From Eubacteriales bacterium (GTDB lineage Bacteria > Bacillota > Clostridia > Lachnospirales > Lachnospiraceae), in contig JAUNJG010000006.1 in the NCBI GenBank assembly GCA_030533385.1, positions 1 to 64,000 of the forward strand: a stretch of 64,000 nt of DNA. The letters are read 5' to 3'. Made by a program: the position numbers and the translations under genes. Below the pieces are notes generated by a model that had not been told where the DNA came from, did not search any database, and saw nothing but the letters and a program-made list of their open reading frames with translations. Shown here in pieces: positions 28,131 through 37,687 of the stretch. Numbering within the stretch: the first letter of the stretch is position 1; each line of letters opens with the position of its first letter.

Positions 28131-28175
28131 CCCTTGGTTTTTGACGGAGGGGAGGAAGGAACAGGATGAAATACA

Positions 28176-28940
28176 ATGGAAAATTATGAAAATTTTGCCG
28201 GGGTGTATGATGCACTCATGGACAATGTCCCCTATGAGGCGTGGGCAGATTGTCTGCAAAGCCACCTCGCCCGGCATGGAATCAAGGATGGACTGATGCT
28301 GGAGCTTGGCTGCGGTACCGGAAAGATGATGGCGCTCATGGCGCAAAAGGGATTTGACATGATTGGTGTGGATTCTTCCGTGGATATGTTACAGATTGCA
28401 AGAGAGCGCACGCAGAATCTGCCCGGCTCTTTTCTTTATCTGCTTCAGGATATGAGAGACTTTGAGCTTTACGGGACGGTGGCCTCGGTGATTTCAGTCT
28501 GTGACAGTGTGAATTATGTCACGTCCGAGGAGGAGCTGCGTCAGGTATTTTCTCTCGTAAACAATTATCTTGATCCCGGCGGTCTCTTTATTTTTGATTT
28601 TAACACGGAGCATAAATACCGGGATGTCATTGGAGAGAGGGTGATTGCCGAGGATCGGGAGGAAGTCAGCTTTATCTGGTATAATGAGTACGATGATGAC
28701 GAACATATCAATTACATTGATTTGAGTCTTTTTGTGCAAGAAGATGGAAATCTCTACCGGAAATTTCAGGAGGAGCATGTACAAAGGGGATACGGTCTGT
28801 CCCAAATCAAACGATTGATGCAGGAAGCGGGACTGGTTTTTCTGGAAGCCTTTGACGGATACACGAAAGAGGCGGCGAAAGAAAACAGCGAGAGGATTGT
28901 GTGCGTCGCAAGAGAACATGGCAAGGAAGAAAGGGAATAA
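28176..28940 (+). CDS. Class I SAM-dependent methyltransferase
   Basis: The 254-residue protein has the SAM-binding LELGCGTGKMMALM motif (motif I) near residue 43, IGVDSSVDML (motif II), and a GGLFIFDFNTEHKY post-motif region. It resembles small-molecule methyltransferases commonly found next to hslO in Lachnospiraceae; the substrate is unknown. Start ATG 28176; an ATG nine bases earlier is in another frame and stops at once. It precedes hslO by five bases. Confidence 0.85.
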   Translation: MENYENFAGVYDALMDNVPYEAWADCLQSHLARHGIKDGLMLELGCGTGKMMALMAQKGFDMIGVDSSVDMLQIARERTQNLPGSFLYLLQDMRDFELYGTVASVISVCDSVNYVTSEEELRQVFSLVNNYLDPGGLFIFDFNTEHKYRDVIGERVIAEDREEVSFIWYNEYDDDEHINYIDLSLFVQEDGNLYRKFQEEHVQRGYGLSQIKRLMQEAGLVFLEAFDGYTKEAAKENSERIVCVAREHGKEERE

Positions 28941-28945
28941 GAACA

Positions 28946-29824
28946 ATGAAAGATTATATTATAAGAGGCATGGCGGCTAATCATCAGGTGCGCTTTTTTG
29001 CGGCGACCACAAAACATCTGGTGGAAGAGGCGAGAAGGCATCATGATACCAGCCCGGTGGCGACGGCGGCGCTTGGGCGTCTGCTGACCGGCGGCGCAAT
29101 GATGGGAAGCATGTGCAAAAATGAGACGGATGTGATTACGATTCAGATCAAGTGCAGCGGACCTATCGGCGGTCTGGTTGTCACTTCGGATGCGAAAGCC
29201 AACGTCAAGGGATATGTGTTTCATAAGGACGTGATGCTGCCTCCGAGCAAGCAGGGAAAACTTGATGTGGGAAAGGCGCTGGATTTGGGCGTTTTGACGG
29301 TAATCAAGGACTTGGGCCTAAAGGAGCCGTACTCCGGGCAGACACATTTGGTTTCCGGGGAAATTGCAGAAGATCTGACATATTATTTTGCAACTTCTGA
29401 GCAAATTCCCACTTCCGTTGCCCTGGGCGTGCTGATGAATAAAGAAAATACCGTGAGGCAGGCGGGAGGATTCATCATTCAGATGATGCCGTTTGCGGAA
29501 GAAGAGGTGGTATCGGCACTGGAAGAACGATTGAAAGATTTTTCTTCGATTACCACGCATTTAGATGCGGGAGAAACACCGGAAGTCATGATGGAAAAGC
29601 TTTTTGAAGGCTTTGATATGACAATAGAAAGCAAGATTCCTACAAACTTTTTCTGCAACTGCTCAAAAGAGCGAGTGTCAAAGGCTGTCATTAGCGTGGG
29701 AAAAAAAGAGTTGGAAGATATGATTGCCGAGGGAAAACCGATTGAAGTGAACTGTCATTTTTGCAATTCTCATTATAACTTCGAGGTGGAGGAGCTGCGG
29801 GAAATGTTAAAGGCCGCAAAATAG
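28946..29824 (+). CDS. hslO: Hsp33 redox-regulated chaperone
   Basis: The 292-residue protein starts with DYIIRGMAAN and has the Hsp33 substrate-binding core (TAALGRLLTGGAMMG, a GGLVVTSDA segment). The C-terminal redox switch has CNC near 236 and CHFC near 269, the four zinc-binding cysteines. Under oxidation it loses zinc, unfolds partly and becomes a holdase. ATG at 28946 gives the family N-terminus; an in-frame start 45 bases upstream would overlap the methyltransferase. Confidence 0.95.
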   Translation: MKDYIIRGMAANHQVRFFAATTKHLVEEARRHHDTSPVATAALGRLLTGGAMMGSMCKNETDVITIQIKCSGPIGGLVVTSDAKANVKGYVFHKDVMLPPSKQGKLDVGKALDLGVLTVIKDLGLKEPYSGQTHLVSGEIAEDLTYYFATSEQIPTSVALGVLMNKENTVRQAGGFIIQMMPFAEEEVVSALEERLKDFSSITTHLDAGETPEVMMEKLFEGFDMTIESKIPTNFFCNCSKERVSKAVISVGKKELEDMIAEGKPIEVNCHFCNSHYNFEVEELREMLKAAK

Positions 29825-29842
29825 ATGGCGGACTTTCAGAAC

Positions 29843-29887
29843 AAAAAAAGGGGGGACGCCAGGGGAAAAACCCCGGGCGTCTCCCGG
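29843..29887 (-). terminator. Minus-strand terminator between hslO and the small membrane gene
   Basis: Read on the minus strand, GGGAGACGCC and GGCGTCCCCC pair around a loop that itself contains GGGG/CCCC, and the hairpin is followed by TTTTTT (the A-run at 29843-29849 on +). It serves the convergent gene ending at 29920; on the + strand it lacks a T-run. Confidence 0.75.
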
Positions 29888-29919
29888 AAAGCTGCTGACT
29901 GCCCTGAAATAAGGGCGTC

Positions 29920-30174
29920 TTATGCAGAATGGAGCTTGATTGGAATATAGCCCCGGCGAACTTTCTGCTTTGGAGCTTTTTCTTCTTTGGCAGGAGCTTC
30001 CAAAGGAGTGTCTTCCTCCTCCTCATCAAGGAAATCAAGGTCCAAATCCTCTTCAAACAGATTTCCCTCTTTACAATCATCGAAATGATTTTGAAGGAAA
30101 CGGAAGAGAAAAACCAGTCCGGCAACAGCGCCGGCGGCCACGACGGTCATAAAAATACATTTTGATTTTTTCAT
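29920..30174 (-). CDS. Small single-pass membrane protein with acidic cytoplasmic tail
   Basis: The 84-residue protein starts MKKSK, has one hydrophobic helix (about residues 6-25), then a strongly acidic stretch rich in Asp/Glu (about 35-58, including LDLDFLDEEEE), and a basic C-terminus with KVRRGYIPIK. It is not recognised. Minus-strand ATG at 30174 has AGGAAGG ten bases upstream, and the helix follows directly. It is a lone minus-strand gene between hslO and thyA, with its own terminator. The charge segregation suggests a membrane-anchored interaction protein (inference only). Confidence 0.6.
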   Translation of the reverse strand: MKKSKCIFMTVVAAGAVAGLVFLFRFLQNHFDDCKEGNLFEEDLDLDFLDEEEEDTPLEAPAKEEKAPKQKVRRGYIPIKLHSA

Positions 30175-30449
30175 AGAGTAACATCCTTCCTGTAAAGAAA
30201 ATGTCAGATGCCCTTTTTTGCATGGGTTCGCAGAAAGCGGCATTCTGTAAGTTGTCTTTACGATATAGTATTTCCTGTTTTTATATTCTAATACTTTTTG
30301 GAAAGAAATTCAAGAATAGAAGGAGATTCTTGTCGGAGAGGATGGGTATGGGTGTTACAGCTTGCAGTCCTTATGAATGAGAATGCATAGATTGTTATTT
30401 ACTGATTGCGGTGAGAAAGAACGGTGAAGCTGCACCGGGGAGGAACAAG

Positions 30450-31280
30450 ATGAGCAATGCAGACAGATTATTTATTGATATGTGCAAGGATATTATAGAG
30501 AACGGGTACAGTACGGAGGGAGAAAAGGTGCGGCCTAAGTGGGCGGACGGCACTTACGCCTACACGCTGAAGCGGTTTGGCGTTGTCAACCGCTATGATT
30601 TATCAAAGGAATTTCCGGCCATCACGCTGCGAAAGACTTACATTCGTTCTGCCATTGATGAGGTTTTGTGGATTTGGCAAAAAAAGTCCAATAACATCCA
30701 TGATTTAAACAGCCACATATGGGATGAGTGGGCCGATGCGGACGGTTCCATAGGGAAAGCTTACGGATATCAGTTGGGTGTCAAACACCAGTATAAAGAG
30801 GGAGAGATGGATCAGGTGGACCGGGTGCTTTATGATTTAAAGCACAATCCGTTCAGCAGAAGGATTATGACCAACATTTATGTCCATGCCGATTTGCATG
30901 AGATGAACCTGTATCCCTGTGCCTACAGCATGACGTTTAATGTGACGGGAAAGAAGCTCAATGCGGTGTTAAACCAGCGTTCCCAGGACGTGCTGGCGGC
31001 CAACAACTGGAATGTGGTGCAGTATGCGGCGCTTTTGATGATGATCAGCCAGGTGTCCGGTTTTGAGCCGGGAGAGCTGGTTCATGTCATTGCCGATGCC
31101 CATATTTATGACAGACACATTCCTATTGTAAAAGAGCTGATTGCCCGCCCGACCTTCGAGGCGCCTAAGGTGCGTCTGAATCCGGACGTGAAAAATTTCT
31201 ATGACTTTACGGTGGACGATTTCATCGTCGAAGATTATAAGACGGGTCCGCAGATTAAGAACATACCAATAGCAATTTGA
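30450..31280 (+). CDS. thyA: Thymidylate synthase
   Basis: The 276-residue enzyme has FSRRIMTN (dUMP phosphate-binding arginines), catalytic Cys157 in LYPCAYS, and the NQRSQDVLAANNWNV segment. It methylates dUMP to dTMP using methylenetetrahydrofolate. ATG at 30450 lies behind GGGAGGAAC. folA follows 48 bases later, so the dihydrofolate produced is recycled by its neighbour. The sequence is the shorter, somewhat divergent thyA type rather than the E. coli type. Confidence 0.93.
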   Translation: MSNADRLFIDMCKDIIENGYSTEGEKVRPKWADGTYAYTLKRFGVVNRYDLSKEFPAITLRKTYIRSAIDEVLWIWQKKSNNIHDLNSHIWDEWADADGSIGKAYGYQLGVKHQYKEGEMDQVDRVLYDLKHNPFSRRIMTNIYVHADLHEMNLYPCAYSMTFNVTGKKLNAVLNQRSQDVLAANNWNVVQYAALLMMISQVSGFEPGELVHVIADAHIYDRHIPIVKELIARPTFEAPKVRLNPDVKNFYDFTVDDFIVEDYKTGPQIKNIPIAI

Positions 31281-31328
31281 CAAAAATGAGGGAAACAAAA
31301 GAGCGGTCCGAATAGAAGGAGGAGACAG

Positions 31329-31832
31329 ATGGAGTTGATTGTTGCTGTAGATAAAAACTGGGCCATCGGAAAGAATAATGAGCTGCTGGTTCGCATTTCC
31401 AACGATATGAAACATTTTCGCCGCCTGACGGAAGGGAACGTCATTGTGATGGGAAGAAAAACTCTGGAAAGTTTTCCGGGCGGGAGGCCACTTCCCAACC
31501 GGGCAAACATCGTGCTGTCCCGACAGAAAATGCTGGATGCAAAAGGAGCCACGGTGGTAAGCAGTCTGGATGAACTGAGAGAAGAAATTAGAAAATACGA
31601 GAGGGAAAAAATTTATGTAGTGGGGGGAGAGTCAATCTATCGCCTGCTCCTTCCTTATTGCGAAAAAGCATGGGTGACGCGGCTGGACTACGCTTATGAG
31701 GCGGATGCCTGGATGCCGAATCTGGATGAGACGGAGGGCTGGAGTTTAGAGGATCCGGGAGAAGAACAGACTTATTTTGATGTCATCTATTACTTTTCAC
31801 TCTACCGGAACGAACATCCAAAACAACTTTAG
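31329..31832 (+). CDS. folA: Dihydrofolate reductase
   Basis: The 167-residue protein has the DHFR N-terminus LIVAVDKNWAIGKNNELL, the FRRLTEGNVIVMGRKTLES NADPH/folate segment and IYVVGGESIYRLL. It regenerates tetrahydrofolate after thymidylate synthesis, matching the thyA neighbour. ATG at 31329 with AAGGAGGAGAC. Confidence 0.95.
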   Translation: MELIVAVDKNWAIGKNNELLVRISNDMKHFRRLTEGNVIVMGRKTLESFPGGRPLPNRANIVLSRQKMLDAKGATVVSSLDELREEIRKYEREKIYVVGGESIYRLLLPYCEKAWVTRLDYAYEADAWMPNLDETEGWSLEDPGEEQTYFDVIYYFSLYRNEHPKQL

Positions 31833-31859
31833 AAAAACAGGAAGAAAGAGGAGAAAGAG

Positions 31860-32357
31860 ATGAGCGAGAGAACGAGGGAAGAATTGTCCGGCGTGACCCT
31901 GCTTGGAAATCAGGGGACGAAATATCCGCAGGATTATGCGCCGGAACTGTTGGAGACCTTTGTAAATAAACATCAGGAAAATGATTATTTTGTAAAATTC
32001 AATTGCCCGGAGTTTACCAGCCTTTGTCCCATGACGGGTCAGCCGGATTTTGCCTGCATTTACATTTCTTATGTGCCTGACGTGAAGATGGTGGAAAGCA
32101 AGTCCTTAAAATTATATTTATTCAGCTTTCGTAATCATGGCGACTTTCATGAAGATTGTGTCAATACCATCATGAAAGATTTGATAAAGGCAATGAATCC
32201 AAAATATATTGAGGTGTGGGGAAAATTTACCCCGAGAGGCGGAATATCCATCGATCCTTATGCGAACTATGGACGCCCGGGAACCCGGTGGGAGGAGGTA
32301 GCCTTCGACAGACTGGTTCATCACGATATGTATCCGGAGAAGATAGATAACCGGTAA
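31860..32357 (+). CDS. queF: NADPH-dependent 7-cyano-7-deazaguanine reductase
   Basis: The 165-residue protein is a unimodular (YkvM-type) QueF with catalytic Cys56 in [13 protein letters not shown], the [10 protein letters not shown] motif binding the nitrile substrate, and [12 protein letters not shown]. It reduces preQ0 to preQ1 for queuosine in tRNA. The remaining queuosine genes are not in the window. It follows folA by 27 bases behind GAGGAGA. Confidence 0.95.
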   Translation: MSERTREELSGVTLLGNQGTKYPQDYAPELLETFVNKHQENDYFVKFNCPEFTSLCPMTGQPDFACIYISYVPDVKMVESKSLKLYLFSFRNHGDFHEDCVNTIMKDLIKAMNPKYIEVWGKFTPRGGISIDPYANYGRPGTRWEEVAFDRLVHHDMYPEKIDNR

Positions 32358-32523
32358 GAAAAGGGGCGTTTGTTCTCGTTCGTTTTCCCTGACGTGGCGA
32401 AAGCTGCCGGGTGTCCGGGAAGGAAGGTGTCCGGTGTTGAAAAAAGAAGGCCGGCGAAGAGGAGAAAAGAGAGTCGCAGGGACAGAGAGGATTAGGTAAG
32501 AACAGAATAGAAAGGATGGAAAT

Positions 32524-33564
32524 ATGAGCAGAGAAGAAAAAATGACCGCCCTGAATAATGCGGTGGCTGCCATTGAGAAAAATTTTGGAAAAGGTTCTAT
32601 TATGAAGCTGGGGGATGCTTCCTCCAGCATTAACGTGGAGGCAGTTCCGACAGGTTCCATCAGCCTGGACGTAGCTCTTGGAGTCGGAGGCGTTCCAAGA
32701 GGAAGAATCGTGGAGATTTACGGACCGGAATCCAGTGGTAAAACGACGGTGGCCCTTCACATGATTGCGGAGGTGCAAAAAAGAGATGGCATTGCGGGCT
32801 TTATTGATGCGGAACATGCCCTCGATCCACAGTATGCGAAAAAAATCGGCGTGGATATTGATAATCTTTACATCTCTCAGCCGGACCACGGGGAGCAGGC
32901 GTTGGAAATTGCGGAGACGATGATTCGCTCCGGCGCATTGGATATCGTCATCATCGACTCTGTGGCAGCCCTTGTTCCAAAGGCGGAGATTGACGGGGAT
33001 ATGGATGAGTTGCAGGTGGGACTGCACGCCCGATTGATGTCCAAGGCCATGAGAAAACTTACAGGAGTGATTGACAAGTCCAACTGCGTGGTGGTCTTCA
33101 TCAACCAGCTTCGAGAGAAGGTTGGCGTGATGTTCGGAAATCCGGAGACGACCACAGGAGGACGGGCATTGAAATTTTATGCCTCCGTGCGTATGGATGT
33201 GCGCCGGGTGGAGGCGATTAAACAAAATGGTGAGATCGTCGGAAATCACACGAGAGTGAAGATTGTGAAAAACAAGGTAGCTCCTCCGTTCCGGGAGGCA
33301 GAGTTCGACATTATGTTCGGTCAGGGAATTGCAAGAGAAGGCGATATCCTGGATCTGGGTGTGAAGATAGGAGCTGTGGTAAAGAGCGGCGCATGGTATT
33401 CCTACGAAGGAGAAAAGATTGGACAGGGAAGAGAAAATGCCAAGACATTTCTTCGGGAGCATCCGGAGATTATGAAGGAAGTGGAAAACAAGGTGAGAGC
33501 CTTCTATCAGCTTCCGGAAGACTCTTTGTCTGCCAAAGAGGAGACAGAGGGAGAAACTGTGTAA
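32524..33564 (+). CDS. recA: Recombinase RecA
   Basis: The 346-residue protein is a full RecA: Walker [21 protein letters not shown], the ATPase strand [15 protein letters not shown], and loop-2 [17 protein letters not shown]. It catalyses strand exchange and SOS coprotease activity. The 166-base upstream gap has no canonical Gram-positive LexA box that I can see. ATG follows AGAAAGGATGG. recX begins 69 bases after the stop. Confidence 0.98.
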   Translation: MSREEKMTALNNAVAAIEKNFGKGSIMKLGDASSSINVEAVPTGSISLDVALGVGGVPRGRIVEIYGPESSGKTTVALHMIAEVQKRDGIAGFIDAEHALDPQYAKKIGVDIDNLYISQPDHGEQALEIAETMIRSGALDIVIIDSVAALVPKAEIDGDMDELQVGLHARLMSKAMRKLTGVIDKSNCVVVFINQLREKVGVMFGNPETTTGGRALKFYASVRMDVRRVEAIKQNGEIVGNHTRVKIVKNKVAPPFREAEFDIMFGQGIAREGDILDLGVKIGAVVKSGAWYSYEGEKIGQGRENAKTFLREHPEIMKEVENKVRAFYQLPEDSLSAKEETEGETV

Positions 33565-33633
33565 AGGCAGATTTAGCCCAAGATGGAAAATTGCACGGAA
33601 ACAGCCCGACCAGAAAGACGGAAGAGGGGAAAA

Positions 33634-34251
33634 ATGAAGATATCTGTGGAAAAGACCGGAGGAAAGAAGGTGTATGTCTGCCCAGAATATGGGGAGGGCG
33701 TCTACCTTTATCCGGGGGAGATAAAAAAGCAGGGAATCGGGGAAAAAGATTGCCTGACAGAGCAGGAGATGGAGCAGCTTCGCGCGGAGTATGCCATCCC
33801 CCGGGCGAAAAAGAGAGCCATGGCGCTCTTGATAAAAAAAGATTATACGGAAAAGGAGCTTCGGGAGAAATTGTCCCAATCGCTTCATGACCGCCTGTCC
33901 GCAGAGGAAGCGCTCCAGTACGTTCTTTCCCACGGTTATGTGGATGACATGCAGTATGCGAAAGATTACATTTCTTCCAAAAAGGGAAGAAAAAGCTTTC
34001 GTCAAATAAAGAGGGAGCTGTCAGGAAAAGGAATCTCTTCTCAGGTGATGGAGATTGCCTTTGAGGAGGCCGGCGAGCAGGGGACGGAAGAAATCCGCCC
34101 CCTGGTGGAAAAGTATCTTCGCCGTTTTTCGGAGTGGAATCAGGACGCCATGGAAAAAACCTGCGCTCATTTTTACCGCAAAGGATATGCGTTGGGAGTG
34201 GTGCGGCAGGCAGTGCGGGAGATCCAGGAGGAAGATACATTTTCTGAGTGA
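33634..34251 (+). CDS. recX: Regulatory protein RecX
   Basis: The 205-residue protein shows RecX three-helix repeats: RAMALLIKKDYTEKELREKL, ALQYVLSHGYVDDMQYAKDY and KSFRQIKRELSGKGI. RecX limits RecA filament growth. ATG at 33634 behind AGAGGGG gives an N-terminal about 40-residue beta-like extension usual in Clostridia; a start further up at 33583 has no ribosome binding site. Its place right after recA supports the call. Confidence 0.9.
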   Translation: MKISVEKTGGKKVYVCPEYGEGVYLYPGEIKKQGIGEKDCLTEQEMEQLRAEYAIPRAKKRAMALLIKKDYTEKELREKLSQSLHDRLSAEEALQYVLSHGYVDDMQYAKDYISSKKGRKSFRQIKRELSGKGISSQVMEIAFEEAGEQGTEEIRPLVEKYLRRFSEWNQDAMEKTCAHFYRKGYALGVVRQAVREIQEEDTFSE

Positions 34252-34254
34252 GGA

Positions 34255-34286
34255 GATTCCGTTCCCGGTGGTACAGGAATTTTTTG
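34255..34286 (+). terminator. Possible terminator after recX
   Basis: GATTCC (34255-34260) pairs with GGAATT (34276-34281) and runs into TTTTTT. The stem is short. Confidence 0.4.
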
Positions 34287-34423
34287 CACCTCTTGTTGTC
34301 TGCCTGTGAATGTAGGTCAATTCAAGTCGGATGCACTCTACATAATCAACATAAATAATGGCACATACATCGAATAATATATGCAATTTTTATAAAATAC
34401 AAAAGTTTTGATTTAGATTTATC

Positions 34424-34452
34424 TTGACTTTTTGTGTAAAAAAGTTTAAAAT
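34424..34452 (+). promoter_or_regulatory. Promoter of rny
   Basis: TTGACT (34424-34429) and TAAAAT (34447-34452) are separated by exactly 17 bases in a very AT-rich gap. Transcription would begin at about 34459, directly at a TTGTAC/GTACAA hairpin (34460-34475). Confidence 0.75.
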
Positions 34453-34459
34453 CTAAGTA

Positions 34460-34475
34460 TTGTACTGCGGTACAA
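34460..34475 (+). promoter_or_regulatory. 5' hairpin or operator at the rny transcription start
   Basis: TTGTAC and GTACAA form a 6-bp inverted repeat around TGCG, starting at the predicted +1. Either a 5' stabilising hairpin on the mRNA or an operator is possible. Confidence 0.45.
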
Positions 34476-34507
34476 TTAAAATTAAATAAGGAGGTGCTCC
34501 TGTAGAT

Positions 34508-36058
34508 ATGGGTCCAATAACTGTGATTGCTGTTCTTGTCGCAGTTGTTCTGACAGCTCCCATCTCAGCGGTCGTCGCAGTGAATTACCGCAAGAAGGTT
34601 TCAGAAGCGAAGATTGGCAGTGCGGAGGAGAAAGCCAGAGAGATTATTGATGATGCTTTAAAGACGGCAGAGTCTAAAAAGAGAGAAGTATTGCTGGAAG
34701 CAAAAGAAGAATCCATTAAGGCGAAGAACGATTTCGAAAAAGAAAGCAGGGAACGCAGGGCAGAGCTCCAAAGATATGAGAAGAGAGTCCTGAATAAAGA
34801 GGAAGCGGTAGACCGAAAGTCAGACTCCCTCGAAAAAAGGGAACAGTCCCTCTCTCATAGAGAAAGCGCTCTGGACAAGCAAAAAGCAAAGGTAGAAGAA
34901 TTGCATGCAAAACGTCTGCAGGAACTGGAAAGAATTTCAGGATTAACCTCTGAACAAGCAAAAGACTATCTGCTTAAAACTGTCGAAGATGATGTAAAAC
35001 GAGAGATGGCTGTTATGGTGAAGGAGATGGAATCTCAGGCCAAGGAAGATGCAGCCAAGAAAGCCAAAGAGTATGTCGTAACAGCGATTCAGAAATGTGC
35101 GGCAGACCATGTGGCAGAAACAACAATTTCTTTAGTTCAACTGCCGAACGATGAGATGAAGGGAAGAATTATCGGCCGGGAAGGCCGAAACATTCGTACT
35201 CTTGAGACATTGACCGGCGTTGATTTAATTATTGATGATACTCCGGAAGCAGTGATTTTATCAAGCTTTGATCCTGTCAGACGAGAAGTCGCCAGGATTG
35301 CCCTTGAGAAGTTGATTGTGGACGGAAGGATTCATCCGGCAAGAATTGAAGAAATGGTGGAGAAAGCCCAAAACGAGGTAGAGCAGATCATGAGGGAGGA
35401 AGGAGAGGCCGCCGTGATTGAAGTTGGCGTCCACGGCATCCGCCCGGAACTGGTGCGTTTACTTGGAAAGATGAAATATCGGACAAGCTACGGCCAGAAT
35501 GCTCTGAAACATTCCATCGAGGTTGCCCAATTGGCGGGCCTGCTTGCCGGAGAGATTGGAGAAGATGTACGTTTGGCAAAAAGAGCCGGATTACTTCATG
35601 ATATCGGTAAATCTGTGGACCATGAAATGGAAGGCTCTCATATTTCAATCGGTGTGGACTTATGTAAGAGATACAAAGAATCTCAGGTCGTAATAAACGC
35701 TGTGGAATCTCATCACGGAGACGTTGAACCAACCAGTTTAATTGCCTGTCTTGTGCAGGCGGCAGATACGATTTCGGCTGCAAGACCTGGTGCCAGACGT
35801 GAGACATTAGAGACGTACACGACGAGATTGAAGCAGTTGGAAGACATAGCCGACGCCTACAAAGGTGTTGATAAGACTTTTGCCATTCAGGCCGGTAGGG
35901 AAATTCGAGTAATGGTAGTTCCTGAACAGATTAACGATTCGGACATGGTTTTGCTGGCCCGGGATATATCCAAGCAAATTGAAAGCGAGATGGATTATCC
36001 GGGACAGATTAAAGTGAATGTCATTCGAGAATCCAGGTCTGTTGCATATGCAAAATAA
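34508..36058 (+). CDS. rny: Ribonuclease Y
   Basis: The 516-residue protein has an N-terminal membrane anchor (about 3-24), a long charged coiled coil (about 30-190), a KH RNA-binding domain with [15 protein letters not shown] (about 220-240) and an HD domain with [12 protein letters not shown] (about 365). RNase Y is the main endonuclease starting mRNA decay in Firmicutes. AAGGAGG at 34488-34494 is 13 bases from the ATG, unusually far; GGAG and CTCC (34491-34500) could form a tiny hairpin. No better in-frame start is visible. Confidence 0.96.
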   Translation: MGPITVIAVLVAVVLTAPISAVVAVNYRKKVSEAKIGSAEEKAREIIDDALKTAESKKREVLLEAKEESIKAKNDFEKESRERRAELQRYEKRVLNKEEAVDRKSDSLEKREQSLSHRESALDKQKAKVEELHAKRLQELERISGLTSEQAKDYLLKTVEDDVKREMAVMVKEMESQAKEDAAKKAKEYVVTAIQKCAADHVAETTISLVQLPNDEMKGRIIGREGRNIRTLETLTGVDLIIDDTPEAVILSSFDPVRREVARIALEKLIVDGRIHPARIEEMVEKAQNEVEQIMREEGEAAVIEVGVHGIRPELVRLLGKMKYRTSYGQNALKHSIEVAQLAGLLAGEIGEDVRLAKRAGLLHDIGKSVDHEMEGSHISIGVDLCKRYKESQVVINAVESHHGDVEPTSLIACLVQAADTISAARPGARRETLETYTTRLKQLEDIADAYKGVDKTFAIQAGREIRVMVVPEQINDSDMVLLARDISKQIESEMDYPGQIKVNVIRESRSVAYAK

Positions 36059-36162
36059 TGTGACGAGGCAACGGCCGCTGCCCTCTGGGATGCACGGCTG
36101 TATCGTGGCAAAACAAATTTGAATGAGTACCAGATAATGACGGCACACCGCCATAAAGACAA

Positions 36163-36199
36163 AAAAGCAAAACCCCCGCAGACGGGTTTTGCTTTTTTT
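36163..36199 (+). terminator. Terminator of rny
   Basis: AGCAAAACCC (36166-36175) pairs with GGGTTTTGCT (36184-36193), then TTTTTTT. The preceding A-run could let it work on the other strand too. Confidence 0.9.
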
Positions 36200-36312
36200 G
36201 GTGCGTAAGAAGTCGGAAGGTTCTCATGCAGGGAGCGAACGACCTTGGAAAGAGAATGTTTTCTGTCGGTCCGATTGTCAAAAAATATGTGATGAATGGA
36301 AGGAGAAAGATG

Positions 36313-37524
36313 ATGAAATACGATTTTGAATCTATCATAGAGAGACGAAAAAAAGATGCTCTGGCCGTGGACGGGCTGGGAATGTATCCGGGAATGTCGC
36401 CGGAAAAACCGGAAGAAGGCTATGATTTCATCCCCATGTGGGTAGCCGATATGAATTTCGCCACCGCACCGTCTGTGACAGCGGCGCTGAGAGAGCGGAT
36501 AGAGCATCCTCTTTACGGATATTTTGTGCCGGAAGAAAAATATTATGATGCCATCATCAGGTGGCAGGAGACTCATCATCAGGTGTCCGGTCTCACCCGG
36601 GAGGCCATCGGATACGAAAATGGTGTACATGGCTGCATTACGAGTTGTGTGGAGACTTTTACCAGACCGGGCGAATCCATTTTTTTACATACCCCGTTTT
36701 ATATGGGATTTTCTTCAGATATCCAGGGACTGGGAAGAGTTCCTGTGTACAGTGAGCTCAAAAAGGACGAGGAGGGAGTCTACCGCATGGATTTTGCGGA
36801 TATGGATAAAAAGTTAAAAGAAAGCAACTGTCATTTTGCCATCATGTGTTCTCCACACAACCCGTCGGGAAGAGTGTGGGAACGATGGGAGCTGGAGAAG
36901 GCCATGGAAATTTTTGAGAAGAATCAGGTGCTTGTCATCAGCGATGAGATTTGGGCAGACATCGTTTATACCGGACATTCGCACATTCCGACTCAGATGG
37001 TCAGTGACTGGGCGAGGGAAAATACCATCGCCATCTATGCGCCAAGCAAAACGTTTAATCTTGCCGGCATGATTGGAAGTTATCATATTGTCTACAATGA
37101 ATATTTGAGGCACCGTCTGAGATTTTATGGAAGTCACACCCACTATAATGAACAAAATGTACTTTCCATGCATGCACTGCTTGGCGCCTACAGCGAAGGA
37201 GGCGCCGAATGGACGGCGGAGCTGATTCAGGTATTGGAACAAAATACAAAATATTTATCTGATTACCTTAATCAGATTGCCGGGGTTTCTGCGACGAGGC
37301 CACAGGGAACTTACATGGTTTTTGCTGATTTTACAAAATATTGTGCAAACAATAGTATTACCATTGAAGAACTTTTGAACAAAGGATACCGGGTGGGAGT
37401 CGGCTGGCAGCCGGGTGCCGCTTTTGGAGGAAACTGTCATATCCGTTTTAATGCGGCTTTGCCTTTTTCAAAATTAAAAGAAGCCTGTGCGCGTATGGAC
37501 AACTACATATTCCGAAACCATTGA
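36313..37524 (+). CDS. patB: PatB/MalY-type pyridoxal-phosphate C-S lyase or aminotransferase
   Basis: The 403-residue protein belongs to fold-type I PLP enzymes. MWVADMNFATAP near the N-terminus and YGYFVP are typical of the PatB/MalY group; CSPHNPSGRVW, VISDEIWAD and the PLP-lysine motif APSKTFNLAGM follow. These enzymes cleave cystathionine or cysteine conjugates to pyruvate, ammonia and thiol. ATG at 36313 is seven bases from AGGAG (36301-36305); an adjacent ATG at 36310 is equally in frame. It is a single gene between terminators. Exact substrate unknown. Confidence 0.88.
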   Translation: MKYDFESIIERRKKDALAVDGLGMYPGMSPEKPEEGYDFIPMWVADMNFATAPSVTAALRERIEHPLYGYFVPEEKYYDAIIRWQETHHQVSGLTREAIGYENGVHGCITSCVETFTRPGESIFLHTPFYMGFSSDIQGLGRVPVYSELKKDEEGVYRMDFADMDKKLKESNCHFAIMCSPHNPSGRVWERWELEKAMEIFEKNQVLVISDEIWADIVYTGHSHIPTQMVSDWARENTIAIYAPSKTFNLAGMIGSYHIVYNEYLRHRLRFYGSHTHYNEQNVLSMHALLGAYSEGGAEWTAELIQVLEQNTKYLSDYLNQIAGVSATRPQGTYMVFADFTKYCANNSITIEELLNKGYRVGVGWQPGAAFGGNCHIRFNAALPFSKLKEACARMDNYIFRNH

Positions 37525-37538
37525 TGAGGAAGATGGAC

Positions 37539-37565
37539 GAGGGAAGCTTCCCCTCCCTTTGTTTT
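37539..37565 (+). terminator. Possible weak terminator after patB
   Basis: GAGGGAAGCTTCCCCTC is nearly self-complementary and is followed by CCTTTGTTTTG. The T-run is interrupted. Confidence 0.35.
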
Positions 37566-37687
37566 GTAAGACGAAGGTTCGGCATTGGGGGGAATGAAAT
37601 CTCTCTTTTCCGAATAAACTGTAACAGAAATGTTTTTCGTCTGCCTGGGACAAGGAGGGAGGGAGACGCTTTCCGGCGTCAAAACAT

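Noticed and set aside
32358..32523. LexA box in front of recA
   Set aside because: No GAAC-N4-GTTC pattern is present in the gap.
32227..34005. Long open frame (592 codons) antisense to recA
   Set aside because: It lies entirely opposite recA and recX, shows His/Leu/Phe-rich composition typical of antisense of GA-rich coding strands, and has no ribosome binding site or family motif.
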